NCBI GenBank assembly: GCA_963817515.1
Contig: CAWFPJ010000001.1
Span: forward strand, 186,001 to 250,000
DNA: 64,000 nucleotides
DNA from: DATMNI01 sp963817515
Lineage (GTDB): Bacteria > Acidobacteriota > Terriglobia > Bryobacterales > Bryobacteraceae
Direction: 5' to 3'
In this document: one piece after another, positions 10,178 through 18,281 of the stretch
Position numbering within the stretch: the stretch's first letter is position 1
How the letters are laid out: each line of letters starts with the position of its first letter
Made by a program: the position numbers and the translations under genes
The notes under the pieces: model-generated
Database searches by the model: none
The model's input: only the letters and a program-made list of their open reading frames with translations
Told to the model about the DNA's origin: nothing

Positions 10178-11068
10178 CTAGAATCGCCCCTTGCGCACCG
10201 CGAGATATTCGCGCAGCCCTTCATCCAGGGGCCGGCCGGTATCCATCAGGAAGTAGTCCAGGCCCGCCGCGCGCGCTTTGGAACTGAGCGCTTCAATGTG
10301 CGAATCGATCTTGCGCCGGTACTCGTTGCGCGCGTATTCGGGCGATACTTCCAGGGCCTGGGTGGAGTGCTCCATATCCACCAGCAGCACCGGTTCGCGG
10401 AATTTTGGCTTAATCTCCTGGGGATCGAGCATGTGAAAAAGGATGACCTCATTGCCGCGGTAGCGCAGCGGTTCCACGGTCCTGACGATGACTTCCGGGT
10501 CCTCGTAAAAATCCGAGATCACGGCCACGATGCCGCGGCGATGCAGGAAATTCTGGAAATGCACGAACGGCTTGGTGAAATCAGTGTGGGTCCCGGGCAC
10601 CACTTTCTCGATGGCGTGCAGCAGGCGGAAAAGCTGTCCCTGCCGGGTGGAGGGCGCCACATAATTGTTGACGTCTTCATCGAAGATGATGAGCCCGGCG
10701 GCATCGCGCTGCCCGTGAGCCATATAGCAAAGTGAAGCCGCCAGGAACTGAGCATAATCCAGCTTGCTGACGGGCTGGGAACTGTAGCTCATGGAAGCCG
10801 AGGTATCCAGCAAAATGAGCAGTTGGGAATTGGTTTCGCCACGATAGCGTTTAAGAAAGCACTTGTCCGTGCGCGCGAAGACGTTCCAGTCGACGTGGCG
10901 CAGGTCATCGCCCTCCGAGTAAGCGCGGTACTCAGCGAACTCCTGGGAAAAGCCGAAGTCCGGAGAACGGTGGAGGCCGGCGACGAACCCGTCGACCACA
11001 GTCTTGGCCACCAGATCCAGGCTGGAAATGGATGCGAGCGTAGCCGGGTCAAGGAAGCGCTGTAGCAT
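10178..11068 (-). CDS. DUF58 domain protein (VWA-like fold)
   Basis: The 296-residue protein shows the DUF58 signature SEGDDLRHVDWNVFARTD, where the family gene neighbourhood is MoxR plus DUF58. The VWA metal site DTSAS is in LLILLDTSASM. It has no signal peptide or membrane helix, so it is probably cytoplasmic. Its ATG (11068..11066) overlaps the TAA of the GxxExxY gene as TAATG, and its TAG is followed after one base by the ATG of the BatA-like gene, so translation is likely coupled. Function is inferred from the MoxR context: a partner of the AAA+ ATPase in assembling or metal-loading another protein. The exact client is unknown. Confidence 0.92.
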   Translation of the reverse strand: MLQRFLDPATLASISSLDLVAKTVVDGFVAGLHRSPDFGFSQEFAEYRAYSEGDDLRHVDWNVFARTDKCFLKRYRGETNSQLLILLDTSASMSYSSQPVSKLDYAQFLAASLCYMAHGQRDAAGLIIFDEDVNNYVAPSTRQGQLFRLLHAIEKVVPGTHTDFTKPFVHFQNFLHRRGIVAVISDFYEDPEVIVRTVEPLRYRGNEVILFHMLDPQEIKPKFREPVLLVDMEHSTQALEVSPEYARNEYRRKIDSHIEALSSKARAAGLDYFLMDTGRPLDEGLREYLAVRKGRF

Positions 11069-11571
11069 TAGATGGGCTCACTTTTCACCGCAGAGTCGCA
11101 GAGCCGCGGAGATAAGCGCAGAGAAGGCGGGACAGAGTTTGGAGCCAGGTATTCTATTGGGCCTTCAACGTAATGGTTGACCATTCGCTTGAGACCTTTG
11201 GTAAGCAGGGTGACGTTGAAATTGATTAAAAGGCCTACACGCTTGTCCGAGGATTTCAGGTAGGTCAAGAGCTGCGCGGAATGGACGGGCAGCAATGCTT
11301 CAATGGCTTTAATTTCGACTATTACGATGTCTTCTACGAGTAAATCCAATTTGTAATTGCAATCCAGCTTCACACCTTTGTACCTGATCGGCAAAGGCAC
11401 CTGTCGTTGAAACCGTAAACCCTGCTGGCTCAATTCATAGCAAAGGCATTCGTCATATGCCGTTTCCAATAACCCCGGACCCAGATGCCGATGAACCTCA
11501 ATCGCCGAACCGATGATCTTCTCGGTCAGGACATTCTCCACGGTCTCCGCTCCCTTGGAATCGGTTCGCAT
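11068..11571 (-). CDS. GxxExxY protein (PD-(D/E)XK nuclease superfamily)
   Basis: The 167-residue protein carries the eponymous motif in HLGPGLLETAYDECL (G-x-x-E-x-x-Y). It also has a PD-(D/E)XK-like core in LDLLVEDIVIVEIKA (D...E-x-K). The family is assigned to the restriction-endonuclease-like fold, but its activity is not established. The last part (SLRLSPRLCDSAVK) is encoded by the left copy of an inverted repeat whose right copy lies just upstream of the start. The gene is therefore the cargo of a repeat-bounded unit inserted between moxR and the DUF58 gene of an otherwise continuous operon. The stop codon overlaps the DUF58 start. Confidence 0.9.
   Translation of the reverse strand: MRTDSKGAETVENVLTEKIIGSAIEVHRHLGPGLLETAYDECLCYELSQQGLRFQRQVPLPIRYKGVKLDCNYKLDLLVEDIVIVEIKAIEALLPVHSAQLLTYLKSSDKRVGLLINFNVTLLTKGLKRMVNHYVEGPIEYLAPNSVPPSLRLSPRLCDSAVKSEPI
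11082..11124 (+). repeat. GxxExxY-flanking repeat, left copy
   Basis: The sequence from TTTTCACCGCAGAG to GCGCAGAG pairs as an inverted copy with 11590-11630. The shared features are an A/T-flanked CCGC-GAG-CGC-GAG purine/pyrimidine rhythm ending in CGCAGAG. It lies inside the 3' end of the GxxExxY coding region. A solo relative is at 51006-51044. Confidence 0.8.
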
Positions 11572-11589
11572 TGCCTTTCCTCAAAAAAA

Positions 11590-11630
11590 CTCTGCGCCCA
11601 TCTCGGCGTCTCAGCGTCTCCGCGGTAAAA
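11590..11630 (-). repeat. GxxExxY-flanking repeat, right copy
   Basis: Reads on the plus strand from CTCTGCGCCCATC to CTCCGCGGTAAAA. It is inverted relative to the copy at 11082-11124 and lies between the moxR stop (11641) and the GxxExxY start (11571). Confidence 0.8.
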
Positions 11631-11640
11631 TTCAAGCCTC

Positions 11641-12666
11641 CTAATCCCGCGGAGTCGGCTTCCAATCCAAGACCTTCTTCAAAATGTCGTCCTGCGTCAT
11701 CTTGTCGCTTTCGGCATGGAAATTTAAGAGGATGCGGTGACGCAGCACGGGAGTGTAGACCGCGCGGACATCTTCGTAGCTGACGTGGTAGCGGCCCCTC
11801 ATCAGACTCCTTGCCTTCGCGGCCAGTACCAGGAACTGTGCGGCCCGGACGCTGGCTCCGTAGTTCACATACTTCTTGACGAAGTCGGGGGCGGTTTCGT
11901 CACTACTACGGGTGGCCCGCACCAGTTCTATGGCGTGCTTGGCAATGCTTTCGCCGATCGGAACCATGCGCACTAGCTGTTGGAAATCCAGGATTTCCGT
12001 GGCATTTGTCACAGGGTCGGCTTGCGGAATGGTGGTTACCGTGGTCAGATCCACTACCTGCAGTTCTTCGTTGGCGGTGAGATAGGAAAGGATCACGTTG
12101 AATAGAAAGCGATCGAGCTGGGCTTCGGGTAGCGGGTAGGTACCTTCCAGTTCGATAGGGTTTTGTGTGGCCAGCACGAAAAACGGGCTGGGCAGCGTGT
12201 ACATGTTGCCGCGCACGGTGCAGGAGCGTTCCTGCATGGCTTCGAGGAGGGCGCTCTGTGTTTTTGGAGGAGTGCGGTTGATTTCGTCGGCCAGCAGGAT
12301 GTTGCCGAAGATGGGTCCCTGGACGAAGGTCCAGGTGCGGCGGCCGTTGGAGGGGTCCTCTTCAATGATGTCGGTGCCGGTGATGTCGCTCGGCATCAGG
12401 TCAGGTGTGAACTGAATGCGCCGGAATACCAGGCCCAGCGTCTGCGACAGCGTGCGCACCAGCAGGGTCTTGGCGGTGCCGGGCAGTCCGGTGATGAGGC
12501 AATGGCCGCCCACAAACAGGGCAATCATGACCTGCTCCAGAACTTCCTCCTGACCGATGATCACGCGGCGTACCTGCGTCACGATCTCGGATTGCACCTG
12601 GCGGAAACGCTGAATGCGCGATCTCAATACTTCGGAATCCAACTGCTGCGGCACGGTTGTCGACAT
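11641..12666 (-). CDS. MoxR family AAA+ ATPase
   Basis: The 341-residue protein has Walker A GLPGTAKT, Walker B LLADEINR followed by the MoxR signature TPPKTQSALLEAMQE, sensor 1 ATQNPIE and a C-terminal lid domain (VRAAQFLVLAAKARSL). MoxR ATPases act as chaperones that load cofactors or assemble VWA-containing partners. The neighbours here encode such partners (DUF58, BatA-type and a second VWA protein). It sits 14 bases after the TPR metallopeptidase gene. The gap to the DUF58 gene is filled by the GxxExxY unit. No gene symbol is safe because MoxR subfamilies differ. Confidence 0.95.
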   Translation of the reverse strand: MSTTVPQQLDSEVLRSRIQRFRQVQSEIVTQVRRVIIGQEEVLEQVMIALFVGGHCLITGLPGTAKTLLVRTLSQTLGLVFRRIQFTPDLMPSDITGTDIIEEDPSNGRRTWTFVQGPIFGNILLADEINRTPPKTQSALLEAMQERSCTVRGNMYTLPSPFFVLATQNPIELEGTYPLPEAQLDRFLFNVILSYLTANEELQVVDLTTVTTIPQADPVTNATEILDFQQLVRMVPIGESIAKHAIELVRATRSSDETAPDFVKKYVNYGASVRAAQFLVLAAKARSLMRGRYHVSYEDVRAVYTPVLRHRILLNFHAESDKMTQDDILKKVLDWKPTPRD

Positions 12667-12679
12667 GATTAGTCTGTTC

Positions 12680-14773
12680 CTACTTTCGCTCGGCGGTAGT
12701 GCTCAATTCTAGCAAGAGCTTCTGGGCGGGACGGAATCCAGGCGCCGCTTCGAGAGCGGCCAGTAATTCTTCCTTGGCCTGATCGGGCTGGTGGTTGGCA
12801 TTATATGCGCGGGCCAGATCGTAATGCGACTGGGCGGGGTCGATCACGGGAATATGCGCCAGCACCGCCTGGAATTCGCGGATGGCGCCGGCCATATTAC
12901 CCTGGTCGAACCAGAGCGTTCCCAGCGTCCGGTGCGCCCCGTTATCCATCGGGTAAATAAAGTTCAGGCGGTTCAGCACATCGGCGGCGTCCTTCTTGCG
13001 GCCCGCCTCATCCAGTTGTTTGGCCAGCAGCTTGAGGCTCTCAGGATTGCGGCCGCCGATCTTGGCGTAGCGCTCCAGTTCGGCGATCGCGGCCGGTTTG
13101 TCCCCCTTGGCCATGTAGGCGGTGGCCAGCGCTTCGTAAACGCTATGGTTTTCCACGTAGTCGGGGTACATGTCGCGGATGGCAGTGCCTTCCTTAATGA
13201 CGGCACCCCAGTCCTTCGTGTTGGACAACTCGGCTACTTTCTTGACACCCTGCTTCCATTCGTCGAAGTGCTCCACCACGTTTTTCGTATCGGCGTCGAT
13301 AAACTCCAGGAAGCGCTTGTCAAATTCCGCCGGCTCGATCTTCAGTTCCTTCCTGACCACGGCCGCGGTGTCTTCGCCTGCGCCAAAATCGTGCAGCATG
13401 GACAGCAGCGTATCCCAACCCCACTTCTCGTTGATGTAATCGCAGATGCGGCCGGCCTGAAAGTAGCTGACAATCACTTGCGGCGGCGAGACGGGGTGGA
13501 TGAAGCCGCGGTCCAGTTCCGTGATGGGCAGCAGTTTCTTGGCTTTAATTGCCGCAATGACATCCGGCCCCAGGCGGTCGCCCCAATCCGGCGAAACGGC
13601 GGTTTCTTCATGCACCGCCAAACCTTCCGTGAACCAGCGCGGCACGCGGTGGCCGGTGGCGGTGAGGGTGTAGACGTGGCTCATTTCATGCCACATGGTG
13701 GAAGCCCAGTGGAACGTGCCCGGCGGACGCCCCGAAGGGCTGTCCATGGCGATGGAGTAGCCGAAGGTCACGCCCAGCGCGCCCAGGCCCGGCATCCCCA
13801 TGGTACGGACGGCGAAGTCCTCGTGATTCGGGTAGACCTCCACCTGCACCGGTTTTTCCAGCTTCAACTTGTACTTTTTCTCGTAGGTCGCGATGGCGCG
13901 CTTCATTTCCGATTCGAAGTACGGGTGAAGAAGCTCCCCTTCTTTCTTGGACAGCTTGAGAACGGTGTTATCGGTCTTGAACGTCACGAAGTTCTTGTAC
14001 GTGTCCATCAACATCAGGGAGTTCTTCGTGGCATTGTCCTGAAAGCCATTCTTGAAACAGATCTCGAGCTGCTGGTAAGCCTCTTCCTCCTGGCCCTGCC
14101 GCATGAGGTTGATGCCCAGTTGCGAGCGTGCGGTGTACAACATTTGGTCCATTTCGATAGCTTTGCGGAGATACTGAATGCCTTCCTCGTAGCGCCGGTT
14201 GAGCACGAAGAAGTGGCCCACGGTTTCGTAGCCGCGGGCGGTGTGCGGGTCCCAGGAAGTTTCCTTCTTGTCGGCCAGCCAGTCAATGGTGGCGAGGATG
14301 GCCTTGGCCTGAACCGAGTTGGCGTCGATCGAAAGGGCTTTGTGGGCTTCTTCGCTGGCTTTCGCCGGGTTGTTGTCCTCCAGCGCCAGGCGCGCCAGCA
14401 GTTCCTGGGCTTCGAGCAGCTTCGGGTCGATTTCGAGGGCTCTGGCGGCCAGATCGGCGGCACGGCTTTCGAAGTCTTCGGCGGCTACCAACGCCAGTCC
14501 GAGGATGGCGCCGGCGTGGTCCTTCTTGATGGCCAGTGCCTCATTGAAGAGACCGGCGGCCTCCGGCGGCTGCCAGTGGTCCAGGAACAGGCGTCCCCAG
14601 CGAACTCTGTAATCGGGGTTTTGGGGATGCTGAGCCACCAACTGTTTGAAGACTTCGTTGGCCTCCGTATAGCGGCGCGCTTTCCACAGGGCTTCCGCCT
14701 GGTCCAGGGTTTGGGCCGGGAGAATAAGCGCGAGCAACAGCGAAACGGCGCTGAGCCGCAGGGCCTTTGTCAC
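12680..14773 (-). CDS. TPR-containing gluzincin metallopeptidase (peptidase MA-like)
   Basis: The 697-residue protein starts at a GTG that overlaps the previous stop as GTGA. Residues 1-20 form a signal peptide (LSLLLALILPAQ region). About residues 25-260 are TPR-like helices. The peptidase domain has HEMSH at 362-366 and, 17 residues on, WFTEGLAVHEE with Glu383, which together make the H-E-x-x-H...E zinc site of gluzincins. A second TPR block fills about 530-697. This combination is seen in peptidase MA-like (DUF1570-related) proteins of Acidobacteriota and Planctomycetota. It is predicted to be secreted or periplasmic and active, since all three metal ligands and the catalytic Glu are present. 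The substrate is unknown. Confidence 0.85.
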   Translation of the reverse strand: MTKALRLSAVSLLLALILPAQTLDQAEALWKARRYTEANEVFKQLVAQHPQNPDYRVRWGRLFLDHWQPPEAAGLFNEALAIKKDHAGAILGLALVAAEDFESRAADLAARALEIDPKLLEAQELLARLALEDNNPAKASEEAHKALSIDANSVQAKAILATIDWLADKKETSWDPHTARGYETVGHFFVLNRRYEEGIQYLRKAIEMDQMLYTARSQLGINLMRQGQEEEAYQQLEICFKNGFQDNATKNSLMLMDTYKNFVTFKTDNTVLKLSKKEGELLHPYFESEMKRAIATYEKKYKLKLEKPVQVEVYPNHEDFAVRTMGMPGLGALGVTFGYSIAMDSPSGRPPGTFHWASTMWHEMSHVYTLTATGHRVPRWFTEGLAVHEETAVSPDWGDRLGPDVIAAIKAKKLLPITELDRGFIHPVSPPQVIVSYFQAGRICDYINEKWGWDTLLSMLHDFGAGEDTAAVVRKELKIEPAEFDKRFLEFIDADTKNVVEHFDEWKQGVKKVAELSNTKDWGAVIKEGTAIRDMYPDYVENHSVYEALATAYMAKGDKPAAIAELERYAKIGGRNPESLKLLAKQLDEAGRKKDAADVLNRLNFIYPMDNGAHRTLGTLWFDQGNMAGAIREFQAVLAHIPVIDPAQSHYDLARAYNANHQPDQAKEELLAALEAAPGFRPAQKLLLELSTTAERK

Positions 14774-15771
14774 TTGTCGAGGGCCTCCTGGGTCTTGGCG
14801 AGTTCCAGCAAAAGCTGCGTCAGCTGGCGTTTGTAGTCCGCCACCGGCATGGCTGCTTTCTCAAACTTGAGCTTGTCGATGGCCTGTTCGATCTGCTCCT
14901 TTTTCTCGATGAGCGGGCGCTTGTTGGGGTCGCGCGCCGCGGCCGCATTGGCGCCCAGACGCACCATGGCAAAAGACGCAGCCAGTTTGCCTTCGCCGTT
15001 TTCGACGTTGGGAATGCGCTCGCCCTGGCCCTTGCCGGTGTCTTCAATCACGGCATGTTCGGTGGCCAGGCGTTTCTGCGTATCGAAGAACTCGGTGGTC
15101 TTCTGCTGCGCGTACTGGAAGGCTTCGAGCGCGGAGACGGATTCGTTCTTATCCACGTCGGCGGCCGGTTCGCGCAGGGCTTCGGCCCAATAGCGTGCAA
15201 AAATCGTGGCGTTCTTTTCGCCCCCGCTCTTGGTGGCGGTGATGACGATACGGGTAGGCCGCCGCAGGCTTTCGATGGAGCCTCCACTGCAGCTTGTCAT
15301 GTTCACCACCAGTTGGCGCCCGGCCGGGACGTGGTCCAGAAGCGTTGCCAGTTCGCCGCCCGAAAGATCGGCGCCCGGAATGTTGAACTTGTAGTCCGTG
15401 CCGTCCCAGGTGCCGTGCCCGATCAGCATGAGGACCATGGCGTCGGCCGGCTTGGCCTGCTTGGTAATTTCGGCGAACCGCGCGCGGATCTGGTCGCGGG
15501 TGGGGGCCTCAAGGGTGACCACGTTCGAATCGCCGCCGGCTCGCTTGAGGCTGCCGTCAATGTCGTCGGCCCACATCTTGAAGCGCTGGGTGTAGTCGGT
15601 CTCGCCGCCAAGGCCGGAGATGGTTAGGTAGAACGTGGTAGCGGGAGCAGAGACGACAGCCATCAGCAGCAGCGCCAGAATTTTAATGGCGACCACTCCC
15701 TTACGGTCGCGGCTCTGATGGATACCGCGCCCAAGACCCGATCTGAGCCGCGCGCGTAAGCAAGCGGTCAT
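14770..15771 (-). CDS. Secreted clan-CD (caspase/legumain-like) cysteine protease homologue
   Basis: The frame has a signal-like hydrophobic stretch (IKILALLLMAVVSAPA) followed by a caspase-like core. His119 is in MLIGHGTWDG and Cys161 in NMTSCSGGSIESL, which resemble the His and Cys of clan-CD peptidases such as legumain (HG... and ...C-x-S-G-S). The C-terminal 80 residues are a charged coiled coil. The start at 15771 overlaps the upstream stop as ATGA and follows a G-rich ribosome binding site, giving 333 residues. An alternative GTG at 15696 would trim the REP-like motif that otherwise encodes residues 19-26. It lies between a VWA gene and a metallopeptidase gene in the MoxR operon. Activity is inferred from the dyad only. 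Confidence 0.7.
   Translation of the reverse strand: MTACLRARLRSGLGRGIHQSRDRKGVVAIKILALLLMAVVSAPATTFYLTISGLGGETDYTQRFKMWADDIDGSLKRAGGDSNVVTLEAPTRDQIRARFAEITKQAKPADAMVLMLIGHGTWDGTDYKFNIPGADLSGGELATLLDHVPAGRQLVVNMTSCSGGSIESLRRPTRIVITATKSGGEKNATIFARYWAEALREPAADVDKNESVSALEAFQYAQQKTTEFFDTQKRLATEHAVIEDTGKGQGERIPNVENGEGKLAASFAMVRLGANAAAARDPNKRPLIEKKEQIEQAIDKLKFEKAAMPVADYKRQLTQLLLELAKTQEALDK
15696..15715 (-). repeat. REP-like dispersed repeat, copy B
   Basis: On the minus strand it reads GA followed by GCCGCGACCGTAAGGGAG. It lies at the 5' end of the clan-CD protease gene, either inside its first codons or just upstream of an alternative GTG start that shares its last base. Confidence 0.85.
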
Positions 15772-18026
15772 ACCACCCCCCATTTCCGCCTCAGCAGCCA
15801 TTCGCTGGCACGGATGCCGAGGGCCAGAAGAAAGATGACGGGCATGTCCCAAAGATCGCGCGTTTCGCGTGTGGTGATGCCGGCCTCGGAGTAAGAAATC
15901 TCGTTCGATAGTTTGGACGCTTGATCGGGTTTATAGTACCGGCCGCCAGTCTGCTCCGAAAGCTTTTGCAGCAGTTCGCGGTTCTGGCCGGTATGGAAAT
16001 TCTCAGCCACGCCATCCTCGCGGCGAAAGGTGAGCATATCGTGGCCCAACTCTTCCTGCTCGCGGCCGGCGATGATTTCAGTAACATACGACCCCGGCTT
16101 TTCGGCGGTCCACTCTCCGCTGTAAATGCCCTCTTCAAGCGGTTGGGGCGTCAGCTCCATGGTGGCCGATTTGCCATCGGGGCCCAAAAAACGCGCCTGC
16201 ACCTTGGCGTTCGAGACCGGCTTGAACTGCTTGTCGCGCACTGCCACGCGGACCGGCACCCGGGTATCGTCGGCCAGCACCTGCCTGGGCGTGCTGGAGA
16301 CAACCTGGCCGGGCGTATCGGCCACCAGGTGGCGGAACATCTGCTGCCAGAAAGTGGCGTGCGTCTTGTCGGCATGATCCAGCCACATTTTCCAGCGCCA
16401 GCTTCCGCCGGTAGCGAAGAGAACGGTGCGGCCGCGGCCATAGTTCTCGGTGACCAGAAGCGGCTGCGCGCGTTTGCCGGCGGGGGTGGATTCCAGCAGC
16501 GTGGTGGCGCCGGGCTTGGGCTCGCCCACGTCCTGGTAACTGGCCATCTGCGGCATCTTCTTCCAGGCTTCCAGGTTGCGGCCGGGGTTTTCATCCAGAC
16601 GGCAAAGCACGCTCTGGGCGCCGGCGAGAGTAAGCTGCTGGCCGGTGAAATCGCGATGAAAACTGGGCTTGGTCTCAGCCAGTTTCGCGGGGATCAGGTC
16701 ATTGAGCGGCGAACTGGCATAGCCGCCATCGTTGAGCGAAGCCCGTCCGCCCAGGAACAGCAGCCCCCCGCCGCGCCGGTCCACAAAATCGTGAATGGCC
16801 GTCTGCTGCGCGGGCGTAAAATAGCTGGCTTCCACGGTGCCGATGATCAGCCCCTGATACTTGAACAGATCCTCGGGTTTGGAAGGGAAGCCGTCTTCCA
16901 CGGCCTTCTTGTCCTCGTCGCTGATCTGGAAATACATCTTGTTCTGCGTGGTGCGCACCATGCTCGGAAGCTCGATTCCGATATCCGGATAATCGTCGAC
17001 GGCACGGCGGATGAACTTGTACTCCCAGCGCGGCTCGCCCTCAATGTAAAGAATCCGCGGCTTGCGCGCTTCCACATTGACCAGGCGCGTAACTTTGTTG
17101 TTCAGTGGGTTCTCTTCGCCGGCGACCGGCTCCACCGCAATTTCAAGCGATTTGGGACCGGCCGCGCCGCCGCTAAATACCAGGGTTTCGGTCTGCAGCT
17201 GGCCATCGCCTTTGAAGGTGACATCCTGGGAAGCCAGCACCTTGGCGCCATCTTTCACGGTGAGTTTGGACTTGCTGCCCGCCAGGCCGTAGTTCTGCAA
17301 TGTCACCTGCGCGATCAACTTAGAATCCGGCAAAGCGCGCGCGGGAACGATGGCGTCGGTAATCTCCACGTCCTTCTCCGGTGTTTCACGGCCGAAGCCC
17401 ATAGTTTGGACAGGAATGCGCTGGCGGCGAATGGCGGCAATGGTCTGCAGATCGATGCCGCCGGCGTTATCGGCGCCGTCCGAAAGCAGCACGATGGCGC
17501 CCAGCGGAAGCGATGACGATTCGGCCAGGACGCGCTCGAGCGTATCGCCAATCCGCGAAGCCGGCGCGGAGGCAGTAAGCTCGCCGGGCTTCTGAATGCG
17601 CTCCGGCTCTTTGCCGAACTTGTAAAGCCGGACCTGAAATTTTTCGCCCAGCGACTTCAACATGCCGGAGTTGAGCGCGGCCTGTGCGGCAGCTTCGCGA
17701 GTGCCGGATGAATCTTTAATAGACATGCTGCGCGAATCGTCCACCAGAACCGCCACCACGTTCTGCTGGGGGCGAAGGGTGGCAATGCTCAACGCGGGGT
17801 GCCACAGCAGGAACAGGATGAGCGCGATCAAGCCGGTTTCCAGCAGCCAGAGGGCCATTGGGCGAGCGCCGCTGAGCATGCCGTGATTGCGGCGGATGTG
17901 CCAGAAAAGTAAGCCCGCCGCGGCGAGGATGGCGATGGCAAGTAGCCAGAGAGGCCACGGAGTCAGCAGGACAAAATGGCCCTTTCGAAAGATGCTGGCC
18001 GGGTATTTGAACAGAATCTCAAACAT
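15768..18026 (-). CDS. Membrane-anchored VWA and glutamine-amidotransferase-like protein
   Basis: First gene of the operon running down to 4195. The start is taken at ATG 18026 (a GTG lies nine bases upstream). Two membrane helices (PWPLWLLAIAILAAAGLLFW and ALWLLETGLIALILFLLW) precede a VWA domain with DDSRS as metal site. The second half contains a class-I amidotransferase-like fold (YQGLIIGTVEASYFTPAQQ...RRGGGLLFLGG) but no obvious catalytic Cys triad, so it is probably structural. A last helix is near the C-terminus. The architecture is common in membrane proteins of MoxR/BatA neighbourhoods. It shares an ATGA overlap with the next gene. About 752 residues; function unknown. Confidence 0.85.
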   Translation of the reverse strand: MFEILFKYPASIFRKGHFVLLTPWPLWLLAIAILAAAGLLFWHIRRNHGMLSGARPMALWLLETGLIALILFLLWHPALSIATLRPQQNVVAVLVDDSRSMSIKDSSGTREAAAQAALNSGMLKSLGEKFQVRLYKFGKEPERIQKPGELTASAPASRIGDTLERVLAESSSLPLGAIVLLSDGADNAGGIDLQTIAAIRRQRIPVQTMGFGRETPEKDVEITDAIVPARALPDSKLIAQVTLQNYGLAGSKSKLTVKDGAKVLASQDVTFKGDGQLQTETLVFSGGAAGPKSLEIAVEPVAGEENPLNNKVTRLVNVEARKPRILYIEGEPRWEYKFIRRAVDDYPDIGIELPSMVRTTQNKMYFQISDEDKKAVEDGFPSKPEDLFKYQGLIIGTVEASYFTPAQQTAIHDFVDRRGGGLLFLGGRASLNDGGYASSPLNDLIPAKLAETKPSFHRDFTGQQLTLAGAQSVLCRLDENPGRNLEAWKKMPQMASYQDVGEPKPGATTLLESTPAGKRAQPLLVTENYGRGRTVLFATGGSWRWKMWLDHADKTHATFWQQMFRHLVADTPGQVVSSTPRQVLADDTRVPVRVAVRDKQFKPVSNAKVQARFLGPDGKSATMELTPQPLEEGIYSGEWTAEKPGSYVTEIIAGREQEELGHDMLTFRREDGVAENFHTGQNRELLQKLSEQTGGRYYKPDQASKLSNEISYSEAGITTRETRDLWDMPVIFLLALGIRASEWLLRRKWGVV

Positions 18027-18281
18027 TGAGGCCACGTCAGGAAATGGTCATGCTGATTATATGGACGCGCAGGTAGACGTTTAGAGTTACAGACGGCCTG
18101 AACCCGGATGGGAGTTCAACATGTGGGAGCATGCAGGAAGCCATCGTATGTGAGACAGGATAGCACGCGGGAAAGGGCCAGTGGGACAGGCTGCGAAGGA
18201 ACGCGGATGCACGCGCGCAAGAGCTTCATTTTCAATCCGCGTAAGCACCCATGCGGGCCGTCTGAATCGTACACTGGTTGC

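Noticed and set aside
12791..14836. A 681-codon open frame antisense to the TPR metallopeptidase gene
   Set aside because: The minus strand carries a signal peptide, TPRs and HExxH...E; the plus-strand translation shows no domain.
15921..17516. A 531-codon plus-strand open frame
   Set aside because: Antisense to the VWA/amidotransferase-like gene, which has membrane helices and a metal site in the right order.
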